Assembly: GCA_023091665.1 (NCBI GenBank)
Contig: JALJCQ010000013.1
Span: 868,001 to 932,000, forward strand
Length of the DNA stretch: 64,000 nucleotides
Reading direction: 5' to 3'
From: Pythium myriotylum
Taxonomy: Eukaryota; Oomycota; Peronosporomycetes; Pythiales; Pythiaceae
Made by a program: the position numbers and the translations under genes. This document shows, one piece after another, positions 1 through 9,335 of the stretch; the first letter of the stretch is position 1; each line of letters starts with the position of its first letter. Below the pieces are notes generated by a model that searched no databases, was not told the DNA's origin, and saw only the letters and a program-made list of their open reading frames with translations.

Positions 1-9
1 CCAGTCATC

Positions 10-2046
10 ATGAAGTCGATTGGTGCCAAACAAGTCAAGACGTGCACAGACGGGCGGTGTCTTTACCACGCTCTTATCGCGACGCTCAGCCGAGCGTGTG
101 GCGAACAAGTCAACGTCACCGACACCACAGAGATAAAGCTGGCGGTGGAGCTCATGAAAGACCTCAACACATTGCTTGCAGATGACCTAGTGGCGATGCT
201 CGTGAACGGATCACTCCAACTGGAAGAGCTGTGCTGTCGTTACCTGGATGATACTATCCAAGCCGACTCCGTGCCAAGACTCGAAGCGCACTTTAGACAT
301 GCAGCGGCACAAACTAGCCCTACGGTTAGCAGACAGTACTGGGGAGGAGAAGCTGAAATTATTGCCTTTGTGGCCTGGAAGGAGGAGCCGGTTTATGCGA
401 TGGACGTCTGGCCAAACGGGGATGCTTTCGTACAGAGGTACGCACCTGTGGTATACCAACTCGCGGACAAGTCGACGGCGACAAAAGTAGTGCGGCAAGC
501 TTTGTCAACGGAACGTTTCTATGCCCAAGTCGCCATTTACAAACGACAGAAAGTAGTGCCTCTGATGCTCGCACTCCACCACTCATTCGATGGCGAAAAA
601 CACACGGGACACTACACAGCTCTTCGGATCTCGGACGCGGACTACAGAGCGTTCGCAGGCAGCCTCCGGAAACAGGAGTCTATGAAGGATCGACTCCCAC
701 GTGTCCTGGCAGAGATTAACGCGCTCGGTGAGGACCCTACGCCAACACCGCAGGACTCTGAACCCACGCAGTTCTCATCCGGCGGTTGCTCGGAATACTT
801 GCCAACGAGCCCCAATGCTAGTGACAGTGACAATGCCCAGCAACACGAAAGTAGTGCAGAGCTCGGGTCCGGTTCATCGGGAATCGTCTGTGAGGAAGAG
901 CAGGCAGAGCCGATCGATCGTCCAACAGAAGCGGTTGTGGCAAACAACCAGCCTTTGCAGCCACAGGAGCACACGGAACCAGCGGGTGCCAGTGCCAGAG
1001 CAGCCAACAACGTCGTCGATCTCACTACACCGCCGGAGACATCAACCGTAAGCCTCCTCGATACCAAAAGCCCAAATGAGCCGGAGGTCAATTCAGCGAC
1101 CGCGGCAGCTCTGGGGGCGCCTGCGAGGCTTACAGAGTTTAACTTAGCTCAAATCTGTTCGACGCCGACCGATCCGAGTTTAAGTTTCGACAGTTACGAG
1201 ATGAGACTTGAAAGGACCTCCGGCGGATCCTTGACGCCAGCGGATGAGCAGCGGCTACTCCAGCACTTATCATCAGGTTCGCACAAGACACCGGAGGCGG
1301 TGGCATTGCAACGCGAAACGCAGCAGGCAAATCGCACGGCGTTCCGTTACTGGAAAAAGAGGCAAGCCAAGAAGAATCCCGCGACACATCACGCAGTAAC
1401 TGCGGTCGCTAATCCAGACGACGCCATTACCACGCTCCGAGATCGCCCAGGAGCGGTGAAAGGGCTGCTCAACAGTTTACCTTTTCCAGAGGTGCAACTA
1501 CTGCTTACGAACGACGACAATTTAGTCCACATCGGCAAAGCTGCCATCGTACTGGCTCGAACGCAGCTTCTGCATCGGGTTGGGAAGCTACTACCATTAG
1601 ACGCAGGGCCGATGTGTCGAGAGTGGGCGGCGGCAATCCATGCTTCAGCATCGATGGAGATAAAGTGGACGCTTATTCATGACCAAGCTCGGTGGAAGCG
1701 CCTCACGACTGTCGCGACCAAACATGCTATTCGCTTACCACAGCGGGTACAGCCTGGGCTCGTCGAGACAGATTGGTGCCGACTTGTCGCTTTTGTTCTC
1801 CTTCTGCCAGAGTGCATGCCGTACGACTTCTCATTGCGAGACTTACCGCAGCAATGTGACGCGCTGATGGTCTGGATGACAGACAGCTCCAACACCCTCA
1901 CAGTGGTCGCTGCAGGACAAGCAGTTGCACGACGACGATGGGAAGCCGCGCGCACAGTCTTCCACGAGTGGTCTGCTAAATATGCAGGCGGTCCGCTGAT
2001 CCTGTTCGGTGCCTCACCGACTGGATCAGCCCCTCGTCAATACTAA
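10..2046 (+). CDS. LINE ORF1 with N-terminal OTU-like cysteine protease domain
   Basis: An open frame of 678 codons starts with ATG at 10. The OTU hallmarks are present: DGRCLYHAL with nucleophile Cys17, the conserved YWGGEAEI block near residues 110-117, and GHYTAL with His201 as catalytic histidine. This matches the Cys-His layout of OTU deubiquitinases, here about 210 residues long. The rest (about 210-678) is a low-complexity Ser/Thr/Pro/Glu-rich stretch followed by a basic, more structured region that I do not recognise. No CCHC gag-type zinc knuckle is obvious. In the element the protease could act on ubiquitinated host factors or on a polyprotein; that is inference. The stop overlaps the start of the endonuclease/RT frame. 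Confidence 0.8.
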   Translation: MKSIGAKQVKTCTDGRCLYHALIATLSRACGEQVNVTDTTEIKLAVELMKDLNTLLADDLVAMLVNGSLQLEELCCRYLDDTIQADSVPRLEAHFRHAAAQTSPTVSRQYWGGEAEIIAFVAWKEEPVYAMDVWPNGDAFVQRYAPVVYQLADKSTATKVVRQALSTERFYAQVAIYKRQKVVPLMLALHHSFDGEKHTGHYTALRISDADYRAFAGSLRKQESMKDRLPRVLAEINALGEDPTPTPQDSEPTQFSSGGCSEYLPTSPNASDSDNAQQHESSAELGSGSSGIVCEEEQAEPIDRPTEAVVANNQPLQPQEHTEPAGASARAANNVVDLTTPPETSTVSLLDTKSPNEPEVNSATAAALGAPARLTEFNLAQICSTPTDPSLSFDSYEMRLERTSGGSLTPADEQRLLQHLSSGSHKTPEAVALQRETQQANRTAFRYWKKRQAKKNPATHHAVTAVANPDDAITTLRDRPGAVKGLLNSLPFPEVQLLLTNDDNLVHIGKAAIVLARTQLLHRVGKLLPLDAGPMCREWAAAIHASASMEIKWTLIHDQARWKRLTTVATKHAIRLPQRVQPGLVETDWCRLVAFVLLLPECMPYDFSLRDLPQQCDALMVWMTDSSNTLTVVAAGQAVARRRWEAARTVFHEWSAKYAGGPLILFGASPTGSAPRQY

Positions 2047-5000
2047 GGGCACCCCACAGGTGCTCGGCTCTTCGGCAGCGAAAGCCGGGGGGCCTCCGAC
2101 TGTCGACAAGGGCGAGCGTCGACAGCCGCAGAGACGAAGGAGAGGACCCACCCATTCCCAGTGGCTGACAACACCGATCGCATGTATAACACAAAACGTG
2201 AGAGGTCTCGTGGAGGCTAGTACTTGGTTTGGCGGGTGGCGAGCCCGCAACAATGGAAGACAACCTGACTTGGTGCTATTGCAAGAGGTCCCGACCGCGC
2301 CTGATCAAGTGGAACGTCTCAAGGAGGAATACGCTCGAGGTTGGGGAAGGACATCTTTAGATAGCACACACTGGGTGATGAGTGACAACAACGACCGCGG
2401 AGTGGCCACTCTCGTGCGACCGGACGGTCCAGTTCAGAACGTCTCGCCAGTCTGGATGGACCACTGGTCACCTCGTTTTATGGCGGTCAGCGCAGAGATA
2501 CACGGAAAGGAGCATGTCATCGTCAACGTCTACGCACCCAGCGGCCGCAAAAAAGCAAGAGAGGCGTTCTTCGGGACCCTATTGCGATGCCCGCAGCCGG
2601 AGGTACCGATGCTGCTGGGTGGCGACTTCAACTGCACCCTGCATACAGAATGCGATAGAAGCAGCCACGTATCTGAGGTGCATGACTCGCCGATGCTTCA
2701 GCAACTGATCACGCACTGGAGTCTTCAAGACACCCTGCAGTATGACATGGACCAAATAGAAACTGAGGGGGACAAGCGGGACTTCCACATCCAGCATCAC
2801 ACCTATGCGTACAAGACGAAGAAAGGGGACATTGCGGCCAGCCGCCTGGACCGATGGTATGTCAGCACGCGATACGTCACCCATGTGCTCGATGTCGCCA
2901 CTGGACCGCCGGTATCCAACAGTGACCACAACGAAGTCACACTCACGTATGTCTGCAGTTACGGGCGACGGCGAAGATCAGGGAAGAGGCGGCACCCGGG
3001 GCTCCGGTTTCCTTTACCGTTTGGCTGCAAAGAGGCTATAGATGATCTCTGTATCGAGCTACTCACGCGATTCATAGACAAAAGCCGACACTGCAGCGCG
3101 GTCGAAGCGGCCATACTCTGGGACCAGTGCAAGCTCGACATCAAATACGGCAGCGTTGAGATCATTCGAACTTGTCGGAAACAGCAGACGAAAACCTATC
3201 GACAACGACGCAAACGCCTTCAACGCGCCCTCCGCCGAGCTCTCGACTACAGTAGCAACGACGCGGCCGTAGCCCACGACGAGGCGCGGGCCATACGAGC
3301 AGACATCATTCGGCTCCACCAACGGCGTACACGGAGGCGTCAGAGACGACGCTGGCGGCTAGCGATCCCGGGCACGCCCGAGGCAGAACGAATCTTTTTC
3401 TCTCGCTTTCGGCCCCACCCTCGACAAACGATGGTCCACCTACCGAGCCAGTCGGACAATGACAACAGATCGACCCCCGACCGCATGGCCGATGACTGGG
3501 ACCCGGTCACGCAGCGAGGACCGCTGCCGGTAGAAAATGTCAACGCCTTTTTTGATGCCCTACCGCCGGCTCTCGACCGCCCAGACCTCAGCTCGCTCGA
3601 CGCACCCTTCACCACTGATGAAGTAAAGATCGCGCTGAAATCCTGTCCGAAGGGCAAAGCCGCGGGACCGGATGGGCTCCCTAATGACTGGTATCACGAG
3701 TATACGGAACTGCTGGTGGAAGCGCTCACGCCTATGTACAACCTATGGCATCGCACTGGCATCCTTCCCCGCAGTTTCAAAGAAGCCATGATCGCATGCA
3801 TCCCCAAAAAGGTTGCACCAAAGACGGGATTAGACTTCCGGCCCATCGCGCTTTTAGACACTGATTACAAGATTTACTCGAGGCTGCTCCTTAACCGTGT
3901 TCGCGACAAACTTCCGCAGCTGGTAACACCAACACAGTACGGATTCGTCCCAGGTCGACAGGTCCATGATGCGATTGATATCTTCCACGCCCTCCAGGCG
4001 CACGCGCGCATGCAGCCGCAACTCTCGGAGTCTATCGCAGTGCTACTCGATTTTGAAAAAGCCTACGACTCGCTGGATCGGATGTTCTTAACAAGAGCCC
4101 TGGAGCGGCTAGGCTTCCCAACGGGCTTCGTAGCCGCCGTCCGGCAGATGCACCTCGCCACCAGCGCAGAGTTCATAGCGAACGCAGAGCTGTCGTCCAC
4201 CCACGCCATTCTCAACGGCATTAGACAAGGCTGCCCGTTAGCGCCAACGCTGTTTGTTCTCGCCGTGGACACGCTCTACACCACACTTGACCAAGATGTG
4301 CAACTCGAAGGCGTCGGGTTGCCGACTGGACGAGAAATCCGAACGGCGGGCTATGCGGATGACACCACGGCATACTTACAGAGCCCATATTATCTCCCTC
4401 GACTCCACGCGGTGCTCGGCATGTTTACGAAGGCGTCCGGACTCCGTGTCAACTTATCCAAGAGTGTAGTGGTGTACTTATCCCCACAGGCTCGGCGAGA
4501 GCACAGAGAGATAGCGGGCTTCCCAATCGCAGACAAGACGTCCCTCTCTCGACTCCTGGGAGGTCAAGTCGCCAGCGACGCCTCGCTCGCGGCCATATGG
4601 GAGCTCACCCTGCAGAAAACTCGGGCAAGGCTTCACTTGGCCGAGCTCAAGACCACCAACGTGAGGCAACGCGTCAAATTACTACGGGCTATCCTTCTCC
4701 CACAGTTTCTCTTCACGGCACGACATCACTGGCCCAGTGCCACTACAGTGGATCAATGGCAGCGCCTCGTCAATTCCTACACATGGACTGGCAAACTCTC
4801 AACTGGCGGGAGTCGACACAGGGCCTGGATGGCGCCACACGTTGCACAGCAACCAGTGAAAGACGGAGGCATCAACGCGGTTAACCTGAGGCACGAACTT
4901 CAATGTATGAGTCTCACTGCCGTGGAGCGATGGATTGATCCATGTGGGGGGATACGAGCCGAAGTTGGCGCCTTGCTCGTGGGTGCTCACGCCACAGTCG

Positions 5001-5170
5001 CTCCGACTCGCATTTCTCGACCGATGCCGACCTTGATGCGAACCCTTGGAGCCACGGGCTTGGCGTTACGGCGAGCATTATTGACTCAGCAGCGCGGCGA
5101 TCGAGAACAGCACACATACGTCGAGGTACGGCAGACTCTCAGGACGGGGAGTGCGACCACGCATGAATGA
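2000..5170 (+). CDS. LINE ORF2, AP endonuclease and reverse transcriptase part
   Basis: The frame is open from 2000 to the TGA at 5168-5170. The N-terminal third is an exonuclease/endonuclease/phosphatase domain: TQNVRGL, LLQEV, NVYAPSG, GGDFNC (about 2618-2635) and SDHNEV give the metal-binding and catalytic residues of APE-type LINE endonucleases. The RT domain follows with KGKAAGPDGLPNDWY, FRPIALLD, LLDFEKAYDSLDR, GIRQGCPLAPTLF and the catalytic YADD at 4352-4363. There is no ATG before the endonuclease; the first usable codon is GTG at 2009, so translation probably needs a +1 shift or re-initiation from ORF1, or the two ORFs were once one. The terminating TGA interrupts a frame that continues meaningfully, so the product is truncated after the RT. 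Confidence 0.85.
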   Translation, partial: SCSVPHRLDQPLVNTKGTPQVLGSSAAKAGGPPTVDKGERRQPQRRRRGPTHSQWLTTPIACITQNVRGLVEASTWFGGWRARNNGRQPDLVLLQEVPTAPDQVERLKEEYARGWGRTSLDSTHWVMSDNNDRGVATLVRPDGPVQNVSPVWMDHWSPRFMAVSAEIHGKEHVIVNVYAPSGRKKAREAFFGTLLRCPQPEVPMLLGGDFNCTLHTECDRSSHVSEVHDSPMLQQLITHWSLQDTLQYDMDQIETEGDKRDFHIQHHTYAYKTKKGDIAASRLDRWYVSTRYVTHVLDVATGPPVSNSDHNEVTLTYVCSYGRRRRSGKRRHPGLRFPLPFGCKEAIDDLCIELLTRFIDKSRHCSAVEAAILWDQCKLDIKYGSVEIIRTCRKQQTKTYRQRRKRLQRALRRALDYSSNDAAVAHDEARAIRADIIRLHQRRTRRRQRRRWRLAIPGTPEAERIFFSRFRPHPRQTMVHLPSQSDNDNRSTPDRMADDWDPVTQRGPLPVENVNAFFDALPPALDRPDLSSLDAPFTTDEVKIALKSCPKGKAAGPDGLPNDWYHEYTELLVEALTPMYNLWHRTGILPRSFKEAMIACIPKKVAPKTGLDFRPIALLDTDYKIYSRLLLNRVRDKLPQLVTPTQYGFVPGRQVHDAIDIFHALQAHARMQPQLSESIAVLLDFEKAYDSLDRMFLTRALERLGFPTGFVAAVRQMHLATSAEFIANAELSSTHAILNGIRQGCPLAPTLFVLAVDTLYTTLDQDVQLEGVGLPTGREIRTAGYADDTTAYLQSPYYLPRLHAVLGMFTKASGLRVNLSKSVVVYLSPQARREHREIAGFPIADKTSLSRLLGGQVASDASLAAIWELTLQKTRARLHLAELKTTNVRQRVKLLRAILLPQFLFTARHHWPSATTVDQWQRLVNSYTWTGKLSTGGSRHRAWMAPHVAQQPVKDGGINAVNLRHELQCMSLTAVERWIDPCGGIRAEVGALLVGAHATVAPTRISRPMPTLMRTLGATGLALRRALLTQQRGDREQHTYVEVRQTLRTGSATTHE

Positions 5171-6821
5171 GATCGAGGGTGGCTCTATGCTGATTACAGC
5201 CAAGTTGCACAGAAGTTGGAACCGCTCCGCCGCGTGCAGGAGGAGGCGCATGGGCGCCTGGACGTCTTTGCGCTACTGTGCTCCACCCCACTGGCGGAAG
5301 GTATCCTCCTGGGTGAAGATGGGACTGCGGTCACAAAGGAACACTTCGCCGGCCTCGCTTCGATCAATGATCAATTTCGCGACGTCTTAGAGATCGAATG
5401 GATAGATGACCACAGACTGAGGTTCAGGGCGCGGAAAGTCAGCTTTTCCCTACCCGACAAACTCGCTCGAGGTTTTCGGCGGCTCTGCGACTCCCTCGTC
5501 TTCAATTATCCAGGACTCTTAGAGGTTCCAGCCCAACCGGAGGACATGGTGCTGCGCCCAGCTAGCCTCGATATCTGGAGAATACGACAGCCGACAACGG
5601 CGATGGTACGAGCGAGACAGGGACATTGCGGACGCGCTAGCCACCCTCTCGTGGAAAACGATCGCTCAGCTGCCGGGCATTGTCGATTCACAGCGCACCT
5701 TGATGGCGAGACTCAAAGGAGACAGGCTCAGCGCGTGGGACCGCACCCGCTCCAGTGTGGGTTGCCCACACTGCGCAGCACTCGGCTCAGCAGGAGGGTC
5801 GACTGCACACATCTTCTGGGATTGTTCGGCTGCTCAAACGATGTGGAACGCCTTGCTGGAACACTGGAAGCATCTGTGGTCTGCGGATCAGGCCCCAAGC
5901 CTGGAGGAGAGCAAAACGGCTTTCTTTTCCCTACAGCTCGTTGGCTTCCCAAACCTCATCTGGGAGCACCCAGAGCTGATGCGGTTACCGCCCCCCACTG
6001 AAGCAGCAACGATTGCTACTCATGCGGCTATACAGGCCGCCTGGAGGAAACAGGTTCTCGTCACACTCCAGACGATCTGGCAACGACGCACGACACTCGA
6101 CGGAGACAATGAAGTCTGGCGATCGGACCACGCACTCGCGCTCCTCCGCACACGTCTCCAAGCCTCCCTCCGCGACCTACGCTGGCCGCGCACAATGGAT
6201 AGCGCGGCTACGCCGCACACGGCGGCAGCACTCGAGCTGCTTAAGAACGCGCCCTTGACGTCACGACCCCCGAGGACGCTTGGATCCCCGCACCATGACC
6301 AACGTTACCTGCTATTTTTCGATGGTGGGTCACGCGGCAACCCCGGAGCGGGCGGGGCTGGAGCGATTGTAGTACGACTTTGTCACAACGACACCGCCGC
6401 TCAAGTCATCTATTCCGCAGCGATATCATATCCGGCCCGCACCACAACCAACAATCAAGCTGAATACGAGGGCCTGCTGGCTGGGCTGACGGCAGCTCAT
6501 CAACACCATTGGACCCCCCTCGCGGTCGTTGGCGATAGCATGCTCATCATTCGACAGATGCAAGCATACCGAGCTCCTCTCAACAAGATCCTACGGACCA
6601 AATACGCGCGGGCACGAAGAATCGCAGACTTACTTGGCGTCAACACCTGGATGCACCATCCCCGGGCCGCCAATCGCATGGCGGACGCCGCGGCCAATCT
6701 GGCAATGGACACCGCCCAAAGCAGTCATGCGCTCCATCCCACGACGAGAGCAGACCACTCAGCCATCGCCGACCTTCTTGACGGAGATCTCTCATATTGG
6801 AGGCGTGAACTCGCCCCGTAA
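5171..6821 (+). pseudogene. LINE ORF2 C-terminal part: zinc knuckle and archaeal-type RNase H, separated by a stop and a frameshift
   Basis: The same frame as the RT resumes directly after the TGA at 5168-5170 and runs to about 5580. There sense coding moves to another frame (RRWYERDRDIADALATLSW from about 5598) that stays open to 6821. This second frame contains a zinc-knuckle motif CPHC...HIFWDC (about 5763-5825) typical of LINE RT C-termini, then an RNase H. Its acidic residues are visible in FDGGSRGNPGAGGAG (from about 6318), NNQAEYEGL, VGDSML and AANRMADAAAN. The shift looks like a one-base indel in 5565-5595. With the upstream stop, this copy cannot make full-length ORF2 protein unless recoding occurs. 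Confidence 0.8.
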
Positions 6822-6877
6822 TCCAGGCGCAACGCCGGCTATAGGTTTCTAAAAGAGCAAACCAATAGACCTCACCT

Positions 6878-6895
6878 TGTTACTGTTACTGTTAC
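6878..6895 (+). repeat. (TGTTAC)3 tandem, probable LINE 3' tail
   Basis: Three perfect copies of TGTTAC lie 57 nt after the RNase H stop. Many non-LTR elements of the APE class end in short tandem repeats instead of poly(A), so this is the likely 3' end of the element. Confidence 0.55.
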
Positions 6896-6910
6896 ATGTA
6901 CAAGCCCCAG

Positions 6911-6966
6911 AGCTATTAGGATTCACAGGATGAACTCAATAGACTTCAATTGCATCATCATCATCA
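6911..6966 (+). repeat. Direct repeat copy A
   Basis: The unit starts AGCTATTAGGATTCAC and ends in a CATCATCATCATCAA run. It is close to the copy at 7629-7688; the differences are a few substitutions and small indels. The two copies lie about 720 nt apart in the same orientation. Confidence 0.7.
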
Positions 6967-7628
6967 ATGGATCAGGTCCACCTACCCACCTACTGGAGAA
7001 TTTCCCTCCTTGACTGCAGACTGTATCAGTCGGTGAGCACGATCAGTTGGGAGATCTACGAATTCGGATCGCGAGTTGCTGATCTCCCCCGAACACTTTA
7101 TAGATCTATGGATGCAGTGCACTATACGGAATGCGGAGTTCTCATACCATCCGCAAGATCATCGTCCTCTACTCCGCATGTCGAGTGGGAGGCCACAGAA
7201 AACCCAATCGATTCGTCTCCACAATGGACTCATCTACCAAAGTAGAGGTGAGATGTTCTGTCGTTGCTCTGGCAGAGATGTCATCCGAACGAGCAAACTT
7301 CAAATCTTAGTACGTACCACAAGTACTGAGTACCACCAAAGCTGGAAACCATTGAAGATGCACTGGAGGATCGGGAATTGATGAATCTGAATTTGGTCTT
7401 GCTGAAGTTGCTACCTGCCACATAAGCCGTTGTTTGGGATGTGCGCAACTTCAGAAACACCAGATTTCGACTCATCAACTTCTGACCCTGTGACCGTGGA
7501 CAATGAGCAGGAAAGTTGATAATTCGGATTGGAGTCTACGAGAACTCCCTGCCGCTGACCTGCGTCCGTGGTGGCCCACTTGGGCCGATCACGTTGAGAT
7601 TAACAGGACAGTGAACCAAGACCACACA

Positions 7629-7688
7629 AGCTATTAGGATTCACCATGATTGAACTCAATAGACTCCATTGCATCATCATCATCATCA
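7629..7688 (+). repeat. Direct repeat copy B
   Basis: Second copy of the unit at 6911-6966, with one extra CAT triplet and a few substitutions. The pair could be remnants of terminal repeats of a small element, but no terminal dinucleotide or target duplication could be fixed by eye. Confidence 0.7.
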
Positions 7689-8002
7689 ATTCGGATTGGA
7701 GAGCCACCAGTGCCTGCTTACAATTTAGAAATGGGCATCTGGAGGACGAAAGGCCTATCAGATTTGACAGCGAGAACAGCAACGAGCAAACGTGAAGAAA
7801 CCAACGATGGAGGAAATGACGAGGCTGTGTGGCGCGGATTGTCAGCCGCATGAATGTGCACCGGGGATTCAAAGCAAACAGAGTAGTCAAATTCAGAGAA
7901 TTGTCTTTTTATGCGTAGAACTGCGGTTGGGGATAATGCCCCGCGTGGGAAAATTGCTCCCGCGCCTGTTTACAGGGTCTTGTGAGGTGCTAAGAGCGAT
8001 GC

Positions 8003-9335
8003 TTACAAAACCTGACGCGAGAACTGCTGAGTTGGGGTGAGCGCAGCACAGACCTGGAGCTGCAGATTGCTACTGTCCAGGCACTGGCCCAAATACGTTG
8101 CGTGTTCAAGTTGCTGGGTCACGGTGTGGTACTTCCACTTTTGGTTTGCGTCTGTGTCCAAACACAAGTCGGTGCGTACGATGCTTCCGGGGAGCGATTG
8201 TGTCGCGACGAGGCAGCGATCACTGTTGAGCGAGCGGATCTGGCCCTTGGTCTCGTCGAAGAACCACTGGTAACGCAGACTCGCTAGCTTCTCAGTGGAT
8301 GCAGCGATGAGCTCGATTCCCGTGACTTGTTCGGTGTGGTTCGAATTAAAGCTCTCGGCGAGGTAGTTGCCACACGAAGCCTGGAACGTGACACGCGGTG
8401 GAGGTGTGAGATCGAGGCCCCGGAAGCTTCCTTTGAACTGGCGATCAAGCGTCATGACACCAAACGTTTTTTTCAACTTCAGCGTCTTTATAATCGGTCT
8501 CGAAGGCCTGGAACCAATAGTAGTGGAGGTTCTGCGCAGAAGCCTGGCGGTTAAAGTCTTCAAAGTACTTCTTCTGGTTCGCGAGAGTCGCCACTCCTGT
8601 CGTCTCGTTATAGAGACCCACCGACTTTCCGTTCGAGGCCCAGCCAGTCTCACCGACGACGAACTCTTTGCCGATCGCCTCGGCTTTGATTCGGAGGCCA
8701 CGCATCTTATCAAGCATGGTGGTCGTCGCGTTCGTGATATCAACACCATCCCAGAATGAAAAGTGGTTCACTGAAATGTAGTCGACAACATCCAGCAATT
8801 GAGGATACTTGTAGTATGAGCTGAGCGTGTCTGCGATCGTGAGCTTGACATGGCCCTTGCCATACTTCTTGAGCAGACTGCGGACCTGGTTGAAGTAATC
8901 GATGGCCTTGTCGACCGAGTAGTCTTTTCGGTAGAGAGCCTCACTTCCGACGATTATTGCTTCCACGGTGTCATCGATCTTGCCAGCTTGGATCACTCGT
9001 TCGAGCCTGGGCAGTAGCGTATTGTTGAAGTATCCATCATCCGAGGGCCACAAGCCGATGGCAACCTTGATCTTGCCGCGAGCTGCGTCCAGGACATCAG
9101 CCGTGGCGCACGCGCCTTCCTGCAGCGCATAGGTGCGTACGCGTTCGGCGATGGTCGAGAGCTTTTCGATGTCCGCGGCAACTTCGCTAGCATTCTTGCA
9201 ACGAACCTCGGCAGGTAAGCTGTTCTTGTCCTTGTTGCGATCGTAGTTGATGCCGTAGAGTTTGTGGGATGGACCGAGCTCAGCGGCTGAGACTGACGCA
9301 AAAGCGATTAGTGCAAGGAGAGCAGAGGTCTTCAT
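8003..9335 (-). CDS. Secreted GH17 endo-1,3-beta-glucanase with C-terminal ricin-B-like lectin domain (frameshifted)
   Basis: Starting at ATG 9335, the protein opens with a signal peptide (MKTSALLALIAFASVSAAE). A GH17 catalytic domain follows with LYGINYD, the acid/base Glu132 in IIVGSEAL and the nucleophile Glu229 in FVVGETGWAS. At residue 289 the frame breaks in a run of seven A (seven T at 8467-8473 on the given strand). Removing one base joins it to a frame that completes the GH17 end (TFGVMTLDRQ) and continues into a Cys-rich region with QKWKY and QCLDSSN motifs, as in ricin-B/CBM13 lectins, stopping at 8003. The intact product would be about 443 residues. It probably remodels cell-wall or fungal beta-1,3-glucan. 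The frameshift is either a sequencing error in a homopolymer or a real null allele. Confidence 0.8.

Larger units (their letters stand above)
1..6895 (+). mobile_element. Non-LTR (LINE) retrotransposon, OTU-APE-RT-RNase H type, inactivated copy
   Basis: One element carries, in order, an OTU-like cysteine protease, a long linker, an AP-type endonuclease, a reverse transcriptase, a CCHC-type zinc knuckle and an RNase H. No integrase, aspartic protease or LTR is seen, so it is a non-LTR element. The 5' boundary is not visible and may lie before the window; the 3' end is probably the short TGTTAC tandem at 6878-6895. The copy is damaged by an in-frame TGA at 5168-5170 and a frameshift near 5575-5590. 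The RNase H has the bacterial/archaeal-type signature DGGSRGNPG, a form known in plant L1 and oomycete elements. Clade assignment needs an RT phylogeny and is not made here. Confidence 0.9.
6896..8002. other. Gene-poor, repeat-derived stretch
   Basis: No credible gene is seen. The stretch holds two copies of a direct repeat of about 60 nt (6911-6966 and 7629-7688) and a shorter shared motif, AATTCGGATTGGAG, near 7522 and 7687. The open frames present are short, start mostly at non-ATG codons and match no family I know. The composition looks like decayed transposon DNA between the LINE and the 3' end of the glucanase gene. Confidence 0.5.

Noticed and set aside
7076..7381. Possible retroelement gag/pol remnant after the LINE
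   Set aside because: Short frames show no RT, integrase or protease motif; composition alone is not enough.
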